From assembly GCA_963521185.1 (NCBI GenBank), contig CAUQTV010000004.1, forward strand, positions 449,905 to 513,904: 64,000 nucleotides of DNA. The letters run 5' to 3'. The position numbers and the translations under genes were made by a program. This DNA is from Enterobacter_D sp963521185 (GTDB lineage: Bacteria; Pseudomonadota; Gammaproteobacteria; Enterobacterales; Enterobacteriaceae). This document shows, one piece after another, positions 52,221 through 61,022 of this stretch. The first letter of the stretch is position 1; every line of letters begins with the position of its first letter. The notes under the pieces are model-generated. The model had not been told where the DNA came from. It did not search any database and saw only the letters and a program-made list of their open reading frames with translations.

Positions 52221-53225
52221 TTATCTTACGGCGTTACCCGGCGTCTTCATGTAGCGGAAGAAATCGCTATCCGGGCTGAGCACCATCACGTCCTGGTTGC
52301 TCTGGAAGCTGTTCTCGTACGCACGCAGGCTACGGATGAACGCGTAGAAGTCTGGATCCTGGCTGAACGCATCCGCGAACAGTTTCGCCGCTTCTGCATC
52401 GCCTTCACCGCGCATGATGCGACCCTGACGCTCGGCTTCTGCCAATGTCTTCGTCACTTCATAATCGGAGGTGGCGCGCAGCTTCTCAGCTTCTTCCTGA
52501 CCCTGTGAACGGTGGCGACGGGCAACCGCTTCACGCTCGGCGCGCATACGGTTGTAGATCGCTTCCGAGACTTCGTTCGGCAGGTTGATCTGCTTAATAC
52601 GCACATCGACCACTTCGATACCCAGTGCCGCCATGCTGTTCGGGTTCACCACCGGCACTTTACCGTTGGTTTCTGCCGTCACACGCTTAGCCGCTTTAGC
52701 GATTTCGTCATCCGCCGCTGGCGTCGCCACTTCGTCTTCGGTGCCCGCAGAGCCGGAGTTCAGCGCGTCACGCACTTCCAGCGTCAGACGACCACGGGAG
52801 TCAGTGACGATATCTTTCACGTCCAGACGACCAATTTCCGAACGCAGACGGTCAGAGAACTTACGTTTTAACAGCACTTCGGCCTGAGAAACATCGCCAC
52901 CGCCCGTTGCCAGGTAGTAACGGCTGAAGTCGCTGATACGCCATTTGATATAGGAATCAACGATCAGGTCTTTCTTCTCTTTGGTCACAAAGCGGTCAGC
53001 CTGGTTATCCATGGTCTGGATACGGGCATCAAGCGTTTTGACGGACTCAATAAACGGCAGTTTGAAGTGCAGGCCCGGTTCGAATACCAGCGGCTTGTTG
53101 TCGTTGTCACGCAACACTTTACCGAATCGCAGGGTAATACCGCGCTCGCCTTCCTTCACCACAAAGATGGAGGTAAAGAGCACGACCAGCACGATGATAA
53201 TTATCGCAATTAGAGACTTACGCAT
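52221..53225 (-). CDS. hflC: HflC, FtsH protease modulator
   Basis: SPFH/stomatin-family inner-membrane protein of 334 residues (E. coli 334). One N-terminal membrane helix (about 4-22) anchors a periplasmic SPFH domain (about 24-210), followed by a coiled coil. With HflK it forms the cage around FtsH and limits its proteolysis of membrane substrates. It begins two bases after hflK. Confidence 0.96.
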   Translation of the reverse strand: MRKSLIAIIIIVLVVLFTSIFVVKEGERGITLRFGKVLRDNDNKPLVFEPGLHFKLPFIESVKTLDARIQTMDNQADRFVTKEKKDLIVDSYIKWRISDFSRYYLATGGGDVSQAEVLLKRKFSDRLRSEIGRLDVKDIVTDSRGRLTLEVRDALNSGSAGTEDEVATPAADDEIAKAAKRVTAETNGKVPVVNPNSMAALGIEVVDVRIKQINLPNEVSEAIYNRMRAEREAVARRHRSQGQEEAEKLRATSDYEVTKTLAEAERQGRIMRGEGDAEAAKLFADAFSQDPDFYAFIRSLRAYENSFQSNQDVMVLSPDSDFFRYMKTPGNAVR

Positions 53226-53227
53226 CG

Positions 53228-54487
53228 TTATTCCCCCTGACGCTGGTAGTCGTTACGCTGCGCGTTAGCACGGCGTTGGTCCATGATGTCGGCCTGATTG
53301 GTAGACGGTGCACTGTTTGCGCTGCTGCCAGAGTTTGACGCAGGCGGCAGGCGCAACAGGTTGTTCGCGCCACTGCTGTCACTCTTTGCCGCCGGTGCGT
53401 TGCCGCCCTTCAGCATTTGATCCAGCGGCAGCACCATCAGGTTGCCACCTTTATCGTTCACCAGCACTTTACGCGTGTGGCTCAGCACTTTTTCCATGCT
53501 TTCGATATACAGACGCTCACGGGTAATTTCCGGTGCGGCTTTGTATTCCGGCAGGATCTTCGCGAAGCGAGCGACTTCACCCTGTGCTTCCAGGATAGTC
53601 TGCGTGCGATAAGCACGCGCTTCTTCCAGAATACGCTGTGCCTGACCGTTGGCACGCGGCTGAACTTCGTTGGCGTACGCTTCGGCTTCACGAATCGATT
53701 GCTGTTCGTTCTCACGCGCAGAGATGGCATCATCAAACGCGGCCTGAACGGCTTCCGGTGGACGTGCGGCCTGGAAGTTGACGTCCAGCAGGGTGATACC
53801 CATGTTGTACGGCTTGATGGTCTCTTCCAGCTCACGTTGGGTATCGCTACGAATAACGGTACGGCCTTCGGTGAGGATGCGGTCCATGGTGTATTTACCG
53901 ATCACGCCACGCAGGGCGCTGTCGGTGGCCTGACGCAGGCTGTCGTCCGCGCTGGTCACGCTATAGAGATAGTGCTGCGGATCGGTCACGCGGTACTGCA
54001 CGTTCATTTCTACGCGCACCACGTTTTCGTCAGAGGTCAGCATCACGCCAGACGCCGCGAGTTCACGCACGGCTTCAACGTTAACGGTGGTGACGCTGTC
54101 AATGAACGTTGGTTTCCAGTTCAGGCCCGGTTCAACCAGATGGTCGAATTTGCCAAAACGGGTCACAACGCCACGCTCTGCTTCTTTCACGGTGTAGAAA
54201 CCGGTCGCCGCCCAGATGATAACAATGGCCGCCGCGATGATGCTGACCACACGTCCACCCAGATGCGCACGCGGACCCGGCGCTGAACCGCCGCTATTGC
54301 CCGACCCCGTACCTTTACCCCCGCCAAAACCGCCAAGCTTTTTGCTCAGCTTGCGGAAAATGTCGTCCAAATCAGGTGGCCCCTGCTCGCGACCGCCTTT
54401 ATTTCCCCCAGAGTTACCGTCGGGCTTATTGCTGCTCCCCCACGGATCGCGGTCTTGTCCGTTATTACCGGGCTGATTCCACGCCAT
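53228..54487 (-). CDS. hflK: HflK, FtsH protease modulator
   Basis: Partner of HflC, 419 residues (E. coli 419). A Gly/Asn-rich cytoplasmic N-terminal tail (about 1-78) precedes one membrane helix (about 80-100), the SPFH domain (about 100-280) and a coiled coil. The C-terminal tail is rich in Ser, Asn and Pro. Located between hflX and hflC in the conserved operon. Confidence 0.96.
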   Translation of the reverse strand: MAWNQPGNNGQDRDPWGSSNKPDGNSGGNKGGREQGPPDLDDIFRKLSKKLGGFGGGKGTGSGNSGGSAPGPRAHLGGRVVSIIAAAIVIIWAATGFYTVKEAERGVVTRFGKFDHLVEPGLNWKPTFIDSVTTVNVEAVRELAASGVMLTSDENVVRVEMNVQYRVTDPQHYLYSVTSADDSLRQATDSALRGVIGKYTMDRILTEGRTVIRSDTQRELEETIKPYNMGITLLDVNFQAARPPEAVQAAFDDAISARENEQQSIREAEAYANEVQPRANGQAQRILEEARAYRTQTILEAQGEVARFAKILPEYKAAPEITRERLYIESMEKVLSHTRKVLVNDKGGNLMVLPLDQMLKGGNAPAAKSDSSGANNLLRLPPASNSGSSANSAPSTNQADIMDQRRANAQRNDYQRQGE

Positions 54488-54518
54488 GTTTGTGCTCCAT
54501 ATTTGTTATGCGGTGATA

Positions 54519-54532
54519 CCCCCGCGAGGGGG
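54519..54532 (-). terminator. Small hairpin between hflX and hflK
   Basis: CCCCC, GCGA and GGGGG form a 5-bp GC stem in the 69-base gap between hflX and hflK. No T run follows on the minus strand, so it may be a processing or attenuation structure. Confidence 0.35.
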
Positions 54533-54556
54533 AAATGTCTTCAGGTGATACGCCGG

Positions 54557-55837
54557 TTAGACCACGTAGTCCACCAATGCCGGTTCTTGTTTACAGAGGC
54601 GACGCCAGTCGACGATCGGCATGCGCACCTGCACGCTTACGCTGCCGTCCTCCTCCATCCACTCTTTTTCTATCGCCTGAAGCTGATAAAACCGGCTTCG
54701 TAAACGGCCTTCCTGCGGGGGTAAACGCAACGTGTGCTGCGCCACTTCACCGGAGAGGCGTTCGGTTAAAGCCTGGAATAACAGTGGAACACCGACGCCG
54801 GTCTGCGCGGAGAGCCAGACCCGAATCGGCTTGTTTTCGTCATCCCTGTCGATACGCGGTTCAAAGTCGTCCAGCATATCGATTTTGTTCATCACCAGCA
54901 GCGTGGGGATCTCGTGTGCTTCAATCTCTTCGAGAACCGTGTTCACTGCTTCGATATTGTCCTGCAAGCGGACATCTGCTGCATCAACGATATGCAACAA
55001 GAGCGTTGCCTGCCGGGTTTCCTGCAACGTCGCTTTAAAAGCGGCGACCAGATCGTGTGGCAGATGGCGGATAAAACCGACCGTGTCCGCGAGCACGGTT
55101 TCCCCAACGTCAGCGACATCAATGCGACGAAGAGTCGGGTCCAGGGTCGCAAACAGCTGGTCTGCGGCGTAAACCTGGGCCTCGGTAATTTGGTTAAACA
55201 GTGTCGATTTACCGGCGTTGGTGTAGCCCACCAGCGATACCGTTGGGATATCAGCCTTGGTGCGCGCACGACGGCCCTGCTCACGCTGTTTTTCGACTTT
55301 TTCGAGCCGCGAGAGGATTTGCATAATGCGATTGCGCAGCAATCGACGGTCGGTTTCGAGCTGGGTTTCACCAGGACCGCGCAAACCAATCCCGCCTTTC
55401 TGTCGCTCAAGGTGGGTCCAGCCACGCACTAAGCGCGTAGCCATGTGGCGCAGCTGCGCCAGTTCAACCTGCAGCTTACCTTCATGGGTACGCGCACGTT
55501 GGGCAAAAATATCTAAAATCAGACCGGTGCGGTCGATAACACGACACTCGCACAGCCTCTCCAGGTTACGTTCCTGGGCTGGGGATAGCGCATGATCGAA
55601 CAACACGACCGATGCACCTGTCGCCTTGACGGCGTCCGCTATTTCAACTGCCTTACCTTCACCAACAAAATACTTTGGGTGCGGTGCTTTACGGCTACCG
55701 GTAATCACCTGCATTGCGTCGACACCGGCGGAAGAGACCAGAGATTCAAACTCCTGGAGATCTTCCATATCTTTGTCTTGCGAAAAATAGATGTGTACCA
55801 GTACCGCCTGCTCACCGGCATCATAACGGTCAAACAA
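54557..55837 (-). CDS. hflX: HflX, ribosome-associated GTPase
   Basis: GTPase of 426 residues (E. coli 426) that splits stalled 70S ribosomes under stress. An N-terminal HflX domain (about 1-160) with a helical linker precedes the G domain: G1 G-Y-T-N-A-G-K-S-T, G3 D-T-V-G-F-I and G4 N-K-I-D. A C-terminal domain ends near the stop. It follows hfq by 93 bases. Confidence 0.96.
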   Translation of the reverse strand: MFDRYDAGEQAVLVHIYFSQDKDMEDLQEFESLVSSAGVDAMQVITGSRKAPHPKYFVGEGKAVEIADAVKATGASVVLFDHALSPAQERNLERLCECRVIDRTGLILDIFAQRARTHEGKLQVELAQLRHMATRLVRGWTHLERQKGGIGLRGPGETQLETDRRLLRNRIMQILSRLEKVEKQREQGRRARTKADIPTVSLVGYTNAGKSTLFNQITEAQVYAADQLFATLDPTLRRIDVADVGETVLADTVGFIRHLPHDLVAAFKATLQETRQATLLLHIVDAADVRLQDNIEAVNTVLEEIEAHEIPTLLVMNKIDMLDDFEPRIDRDDENKPIRVWLSAQTGVGVPLLFQALTERLSGEVAQHTLRLPPQEGRLRSRFYQLQAIEKEWMEEDGSVSVQVRMPIVDWRRLCKQEPALVDYVV

Positions 55838-55930
55838 GCGTAAACCCTCTTTAAAGACCAGCGGGGAACTCAGATACTCTTTATGCAGAGTAAAATCTGG
55901 CTCCCCGACATGGAAAAACAGCCATTAACC

Positions 55931-56245
55931 TTATTCGGTTTCTTCGCTGTCTTGCTGCGTTGCAGAAGAACCCTGCGCGTTGCTGCCGTGGTGATAGTTA
56001 CTGGATGAGCCGCCACCGGTTGGGTTGTTGCTGTGATGAGAAACCGGGCGAGACGGGACAACAGTAGAAATTGCGTGCTTATAGACCATCTGGCTGACCG
56101 TGTTTTTCAACAGGATCACGAACTGGTCGAAAGACTCAATTTGACCTTGCAGCTTAATGCCATTCACCAAATAAATAGAAACTGGAACACGTTCCCGACG
56201 CAGTGCGTTCAAAAACGGGTCTTGTAAAGATTGCCCCTTAGCCAT
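55931..56245 (-). CDS. hfq: Hfq, RNA chaperone
   Basis: Hexameric Sm-like RNA-binding protein of 104 residues (E. coli 102). Sm1 and Sm2 motifs are intact, including Q8, F39/F42 in F-D-Q-F and Y-K-H for U-rich RNA 3' ends. The flexible tail is Ser/Asn/His/Gly-rich and ends acidic (D-S-E-E-T-E). Hfq mediates small-RNA control, including probable GcvB action on cycA in this window. Confidence 0.98.
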   Translation of the reverse strand: MAKGQSLQDPFLNALRRERVPVSIYLVNGIKLQGQIESFDQFVILLKNTVSQMVYKHAISTVVPSRPVSHHSNNPTGGGSSSNYHHGSNAQGSSATQQDSEETE

Positions 56246-56278
56246 TCTATCTTTTCCTTATATGCTTGTTTTGTACTT

Positions 56279-56294
56279 AGAACCCTGGGGTTCT
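56279..56294 (-). other. Hairpin in miaA-hfq intergenic region
   Basis: AGAACC, a 4-base loop and GGTTCT lie 34 bases before the hfq start on the minus strand. No T run follows. It may affect hfq translation or mRNA processing. Confidence 0.35.
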
Positions 56295-56341
56295 GAAAAC
56301 TGCGTAAAATTTTGCGCACGATACGACTTAATTGTACACAC

Positions 56342-57292
56342 TCAGTGTACGTTAGCACCAATAACCTGTAATACAGCATTTCGTGCCTGTTCAGGCTTCT
56401 CACTGTCTAACCAGTGAACCCCCTCCCAGCTACGTAACCAGGTTATTTGGCGCTTAGCCAACTGTCTCGTGGCGCAAACACCTCGATAAACCATTTCATC
56501 GTATGAAATCTCGCCTTCCAGATATGACCACATCTGGCGATACCCCACACAACGAACGGAAGGCATATCCGTATGCAAATCTCCTCGAGCAAATAGCGCT
56601 CGCACTTCTGCTTCAAAACCTGAAGCCAACATCTGATGAAAACGCTGCTCAATTCGCTGATGGAGCAGTTCACGGCTCGCCGGGGCGATGGCGAACTGAT
56701 GCACCTGATACGGCAGAGCCTCTCCTGACGTTTGCGTCAGTTCCGTTAAAGTTTTACCCGAAATGAAAAAAACTTCCAGTGCCCGGGAAAGCCTTTGCGG
56801 ATCATTCGGATGAATTCGCTCACCGGCAATAGGATCTATCTCCAAAAGTTGCCTGTGCAGCGCATCCCATCCCAGCTCAGCCGCCTGTTGTTCAATCTTT
56901 GCCCTGACCTCGGCATTCGCCGATGGCAAGGGGGATAAACCTTCCAGCAGCGCTTTAAAATAGAGCATGGTGCCGCCAACCAGTAAGGGTATGCGGCCTG
57001 CGGCGGTGATCTCTGCCATTTCTGCCAGCGCGTCGCGGCGAAAATCAGCCGCAGAATAGGCCAGCGCAGGATCGCGAATATCCAGTAACCGGTGCGGCGC
57101 CGCTTGTAACTCGCGCGCGTCCGGCTTCGCGGTGCCGATATCCATCCCCTGATAAATAAGGGCGGAATCCACGCTTATCAACTCTACTGGCAAAACTTTA
57201 CGCAACTCAATGGCTAATGCCGTTTTGCCGGAGGCCGTAGGCCCCATTAAAAAAAGTGCCTTAGGCAGGCTCGCCTTACTCGCATCAGTCAT
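56342..57292 (-). CDS. miaA: MiaA, tRNA dimethylallyltransferase
   Basis: Adds a dimethylallyl group to A37 of tRNAs reading UNN codons, the first step of ms2i6A synthesis; 316 residues as in E. coli. P-loop G-P-T-A-S-G-K-T-A (17-25), D-S-A-L-I-Y catalytic aspartate, G-G-T-M-L-Y and the R-Q-L-A-K-R-Q-x-T-W-L-R block. Its start overlaps the mutL stop by eight bases. Confidence 0.97.
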   Translation of the reverse strand: MTDASKASLPKALFLMGPTASGKTALAIELRKVLPVELISVDSALIYQGMDIGTAKPDARELQAAPHRLLDIRDPALAYSAADFRRDALAEMAEITAAGRIPLLVGGTMLYFKALLEGLSPLPSANAEVRAKIEQQAAELGWDALHRQLLEIDPIAGERIHPNDPQRLSRALEVFFISGKTLTELTQTSGEALPYQVHQFAIAPASRELLHQRIEQRFHQMLASGFEAEVRALFARGDLHTDMPSVRCVGYRQMWSYLEGEISYDEMVYRGVCATRQLAKRQITWLRSWEGVHWLDSEKPEQARNAVLQVIGANVH

Positions 57293-59144
57293 GTTTCAGG
57301 GCGTTCATCGCCGAATGTAAATCAACAGGTTGTAACAGGCCACCCGGCGGGGTTTTCACCAGTTGCGGACAGAGACGCTCCACGTCAGCCAGAAGCGTGA
57401 TGGCCTGGGCCACGCTCCACTGCGGATGATCGCTTGCCAGATGGCGGGCAATCCATTGGGCGGTGTTCGCCGCCTCGAACGTCGTCTGTTGCGCCAGGTA
57501 GCCTATCAGTTCAGGAATCAAGATTTGTAAATTTTGTTGGCGTAAGGGTAAAGGCACGGCACGAATGGTCACATGATGCGCATCCGATTGAAATTGTACG
57601 CCCATTTCCGTCAGCATCGCCTGCGCGCGCGCCAATGCTGCGTTTTCGTCGGCGCTTACTTTGAGCCGCACCGGAATCAACAACGGCTGGGCGCACGATG
57701 GCGTACTGCCCGGCGTCAGCTGCGCCTGTTTATACCAGCGCTCGGCGACCGGCAGCGCCAGCACCGACAATTGTCCGTCGTGCTCAAGCAGCGCGCAGTC
57801 ATTACCCACAATGCTCAGTACGCGGCCAAAACTTTGGCTGTGCGCCGCAAGGGCAGGCTCCGTGGATACCGACGCCGATGCCGCACGCTCAGCCACCGGC
57901 GGTGTATCAAGCAGTTGACGGTACAGCGCGCCCTGCTGTTTTTGATAGCCCGGCTGCGCGTTTGGCCAGTTGCTACCCCCGCCGGACGGCGTGCGCGGTG
58001 CGGAGACCGGCGCTTCGTAGCGCGGTGCCGCCGGTTCGCGGGCGACGGCAGGCTCGGCAAACTGATTTCGGCCTGCGGCAACGCGGTTTTCCGGCATGGT
58101 GCGCGGCGCGGGTTCAACCTCCGCTAACGGCAACGTGGTTTCACGCTGCTGTTGCAGGACGCTGAGCACGCCCTGATAAATAAAATCGTGCACCAGTCGC
58201 GACTGGTGAAAACGCACCTCGTGCTTGGCGGGGTGAACGTTGACGTCCACCTGGTGCGGATCGATGGTCAGATACAGCACAAACGCGGGCTGTTGATCGG
58301 CACCCAGCTTCTCTTCACACGCCTGACGAATCGCGTGGATGATTAAGCGGTCACGCATCATGCGGCCATTGACGTAGCAGTACTGGATTTCCGCAAACGC
58401 CGCCGTGGTGGCTTTAGGATCGGCGACCCACCCGCGCATGCCTAAATCGCCGTGCTGCCATTCGATCGCCAGCGCCTGCTCAATAAACGGCACGCCGCAA
58501 ATTGCCCCCAGCCGACGCTCATTCTGACCGCCCGCAGGCACTGCGCGATACTGACGCACCATTTTACCGTTGTGATTGAGGTTGATCGTAACGTCAAAAC
58601 GCGCCAGCGCGATACGGCGAATGACCTCATCGATATGTCCGAATTCGGTCTTTTCAGTTCGCATGAATTTGCGGCGGGCGGGCGTGTTGTAAAACAGATC
58701 GAGCACTTCCAGCGTGGTGCCCACCGGATGGGCGGCGGGTTTTACCGTCACGTCCATGTCACGCCCTTCGGCGTAGGCCTGCCAGGCTTCCGGCTGGTCT
58801 TCGGTGCGCGAGGTGAGCGTTAAGCGGGACACGGAGCTGATACTGGCCAGCGCTTCGCCGCGAAAGCCGAGGCTGATAATGGCTTCGAGATCGTCGAGCG
58901 AGGCGATTTTACTGGTGGCGTGACGAGCCAGCGCCAGCGCCAGTTCGTCTTTTTTGATGCCGCAGCCGTTATCGCGGATGCGGATAAGCTTCGCGCCACC
59001 GCGTTCGATATCAATATCAATACGCGTCGCCCCGGCATCAAGGCTGTTTTCCACCAGCTCTTTCACCACCGACGCAGGGCGTTCTACCACTTCGCCAGCG
59101 GCGATTTGGTTCGCAAGCTGTGGCGGCAGAACCTGAATCGGCAT
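57285..59144 (-). CDS. mutL: MutL, DNA mismatch repair protein
   Basis: GHKL ATPase of 619 residues (E. coli 615) that couples MutS mismatch recognition to MutH and UvrD. ATP motifs: E-N-S-L-D-A-G-A, D-N-G-C-G-I, A-T-S-K-I and G-F-R-G-E-A-L. A Pro/Ala-rich linker (about 340-430) leads to the C-terminal dimerisation domain, which lacks the endonuclease DQHA motif, as expected in species with MutH. It is 9 bases after amiB. Confidence 0.97.
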   Translation of the reverse strand: MPIQVLPPQLANQIAAGEVVERPASVVKELVENSLDAGATRIDIDIERGGAKLIRIRDNGCGIKKDELALALARHATSKIASLDDLEAIISLGFRGEALASISSVSRLTLTSRTEDQPEAWQAYAEGRDMDVTVKPAAHPVGTTLEVLDLFYNTPARRKFMRTEKTEFGHIDEVIRRIALARFDVTINLNHNGKMVRQYRAVPAGGQNERRLGAICGVPFIEQALAIEWQHGDLGMRGWVADPKATTAAFAEIQYCYVNGRMMRDRLIIHAIRQACEEKLGADQQPAFVLYLTIDPHQVDVNVHPAKHEVRFHQSRLVHDFIYQGVLSVLQQQRETTLPLAEVEPAPRTMPENRVAAGRNQFAEPAVAREPAAPRYEAPVSAPRTPSGGGSNWPNAQPGYQKQQGALYRQLLDTPPVAERAASASVSTEPALAAHSQSFGRVLSIVGNDCALLEHDGQLSVLALPVAERWYKQAQLTPGSTPSCAQPLLIPVRLKVSADENAALARAQAMLTEMGVQFQSDAHHVTIRAVPLPLRQQNLQILIPELIGYLAQQTTFEAANTAQWIARHLASDHPQWSVAQAITLLADVERLCPQLVKTPPGGLLQPVDLHSAMNALKHD

Positions 59145-59153
59145 GTAATCTCC

Positions 59154-60545
59154 TTAGTTAACGAGTGCGTCGCCCGGTGAGGCGGCGCTCGCCGTCTGGC
59201 CTGCACCACCCTGTGGTGCCGACTGAATCGGGTGCGCCTGGAAATACTGGCGCAGGCCGTTGTAAATGGCATCGGCTATCTGCTGCTGATAATCGTCGCT
59301 GCCCAGCAGGCGCTCTTCGCCGCTGTTGCTGATAAACCCGGTTTCAACCAGCACCGAAGGAATATCCGGCGAACGTAACACGCCAAGGCTCGCATGCTCC
59401 GGGCGACGTTTGTGCAGCGAACCCACACGCTGCAACTGACCCAGCATGTTCACCGCTACATCATACCCGACGCGCTGCGAATGACCGAACTGCAAATCCA
59501 AAACCGCCTGGCTCAGGTAGGGATCGGACTGGCTGTTTGCCAGCACATCGCCCGCGCCGCCCAGCAGTTCAGACTGTTTCTCGTGCTGCTCAAGCCAGCT
59601 TGCCATTTCGCTGTTGGCGCGACGGTTAGACAGCACCCACACGGATGCTCCCGTCGCATCGCGGTTTGGCGCGGCATCGGCGTGAATGGAGACCAGGAAA
59701 TTGGCGTTTTGTTTACGCGCCACGTCAGAGCGGCCCATCACCGAAATAAAGTAGTCACCGTCACGGGTCAACACGCCTTTGAACATCGGATCGTCGTTCA
59801 GCAGCGCACGCAGTTTGCGCGCAATGGCGATGGTGACGCTCTTCTCACGCGTGCCGCCAGGGCCAATCGCACCGGGATCCTGACCGCCGTGTCCGGCATC
59901 AATCGCAATGATCACTTTATCGCCCGACGCCGTGCGCGCACGCATGGCCGGACGGGTGACGGTGTTGCTGTTAGTGACGCTGGTAATGCGGTCGTTTTCG
60001 GCTTTGAACGGATTACGTCCCGGCTGAGTCGGGCGCGCCTGTGCCGTTGCAGGTGCCTGTGCCGTAGACGGTGCCTGCGACGTAGTCGGTGCCTGATTAA
60101 ACACCGGAGCCGGAGCCTCGACGCGTTTGGCGACCACCGGCGCAGGGGGCGGCGGTGGCACATCGGCATTGATGGTAAACACCACGGTATAGCTCGCGCC
60201 GTTTTGCTGCTTCACCGCACGGGTTTTACCGTTTTGCGTGAGATCGACCACCAGCCGGAGCGACTGGTTATCTTTCGGCGTGCCTGAGCGGATCGCTTTC
60301 ACCAGGTTGTTGCCGCTAAATTGCAGCGGCAGCCCCTGAATCACGCCGGTCTGTTTGATATCCAGCGCGACGCTACGCTTCCCGTCCTGCGAGAAGGCAT
60401 ATTCCGGATCGCCCATGAAACTCAGCGTAATGCGGGCCTGGTCATCACCGTTCGAGACCTGAATATCTGATAACGTTGCCGCGCCCGCCTGCGCGCACAG
60501 CAGCATCAGGGCAGCAACCGTCCAACTTTTAACGCGATTCATCAT
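59154..60545 (-). CDS. amiB: AmiB, N-acetylmuramoyl-L-alanine amidase
   Basis: Periplasmic zinc amidase of 463 residues (E. coli 445) that cleaves peptide side chains from septal peptidoglycan, activated by EnvC. Signal peptide about 1-23, AMIN domain (about 25-130), then a variable Pro/Ala/Gln linker (about 130-205) and the Amidase_3 domain (about 210-435). Metal and catalytic motifs are D-A-G-H-G-G, G-G-T-R-E-K, S-I-H-A-D-A and V-E-T-G-F-I-S-N. The extra length lies mostly in the linker, which contains a tandem hexapeptide repeat. Confidence 0.96.
   Translation of the reverse strand: MMNRVKSWTVAALMLLCAQAGAATLSDIQVSNGDDQARITLSFMGDPEYAFSQDGKRSVALDIKQTGVIQGLPLQFSGNNLVKAIRSGTPKDNQSLRLVVDLTQNGKTRAVKQQNGASYTVVFTINADVPPPPPAPVVAKRVEAPAPVFNQAPTTSQAPSTAQAPATAQARPTQPGRNPFKAENDRITSVTNSNTVTRPAMRARTASGDKVIIAIDAGHGGQDPGAIGPGGTREKSVTIAIARKLRALLNDDPMFKGVLTRDGDYFISVMGRSDVARKQNANFLVSIHADAAPNRDATGASVWVLSNRRANSEMASWLEQHEKQSELLGGAGDVLANSQSDPYLSQAVLDLQFGHSQRVGYDVAVNMLGQLQRVGSLHKRRPEHASLGVLRSPDIPSVLVETGFISNSGEERLLGSDDYQQQIADAIYNGLRQYFQAHPIQSAPQGGAGQTASAASPGDALVN
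60037..60090 (-). repeat. Three 18-base tandem repeats in the amiB linker
   Basis: Units at 60037-60054, 60055-60072 and 60073-60090 each start GCCTG and encode, on the minus strand, Q-A-P-x-T/S-x hexapeptides. They expand the AmiB linker relative to E. coli and are a likely length-variable site. Confidence 0.7.
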
Positions 60546-60560
60546 CCCGACATCCCAGAG

Positions 60561-61022
60561 TTAACCGGCCAATCGGGCCAGTAACGAATTCCCCGATGAG
60601 GATACAGCGGTAACGCGCGCCTCACGCCCTTGCGCCTGGTATGCTAAATGGATTTCGACATCCGGGTCAGGCAGTACACCCGCACCTTGTTGCGGCCACT
60701 CGACCAGGCAAATCGCATCGTTGGCAAAATAATCGCGGATCCCCATGAATTCCAGCTCCTCCGGGTCCGCAAGGCGGTACAAATCAAAGTGATACACCAT
60801 CAGTTTATCGAGGGTATAGGGTTCAACCAGCGTATAGGTCGGGCTTTTTACATTTCCGTTGTGACCTAAAGCCTGGAGGAAGCCACGGCTAAACGTCGTT
60901 TTTCCCGCGCCTAAATCGCCGTAAAGATAGATCACGGTCGCGCCATCGCAGGCCAGCGCCATGCGCTTGCCGAGATCCAACGTCGCCTGCTCGTCGGGTA
61001 AAGGAATCTCTCGATTAATCAT
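60561..61022 (-). CDS. tsaE: TsaE, tRNA t6A37 biosynthesis ATPase
   Basis: Essential P-loop ATPase of 153 residues that works with TsaB and TsaD to place threonylcarbamoyl on A37 of ANN-decoding tRNAs. The P-loop is G-D-L-G-A-G-K-T-T (35-43), with a V-E-W-P block later. Its start overlaps nnr by eight bases and it lies 15 bases before amiB. Confidence 0.97.
   Translation of the reverse strand: MINREIPLPDEQATLDLGKRMALACDGATVIYLYGDLGAGKTTFSRGFLQALGHNGNVKSPTYTLVEPYTLDKLMVYHFDLYRLADPEELEFMGIRDYFANDAICLVEWPQQGAGVLPDPDVEIHLAYQAQGREARVTAVSSSGNSLLARLAG

Noticed and set aside
59394..60287. 297-codon frame antisense to amiB
   Set aside because: Overlaps the conserved amidase domain on the sense strand and has no domain of its own.
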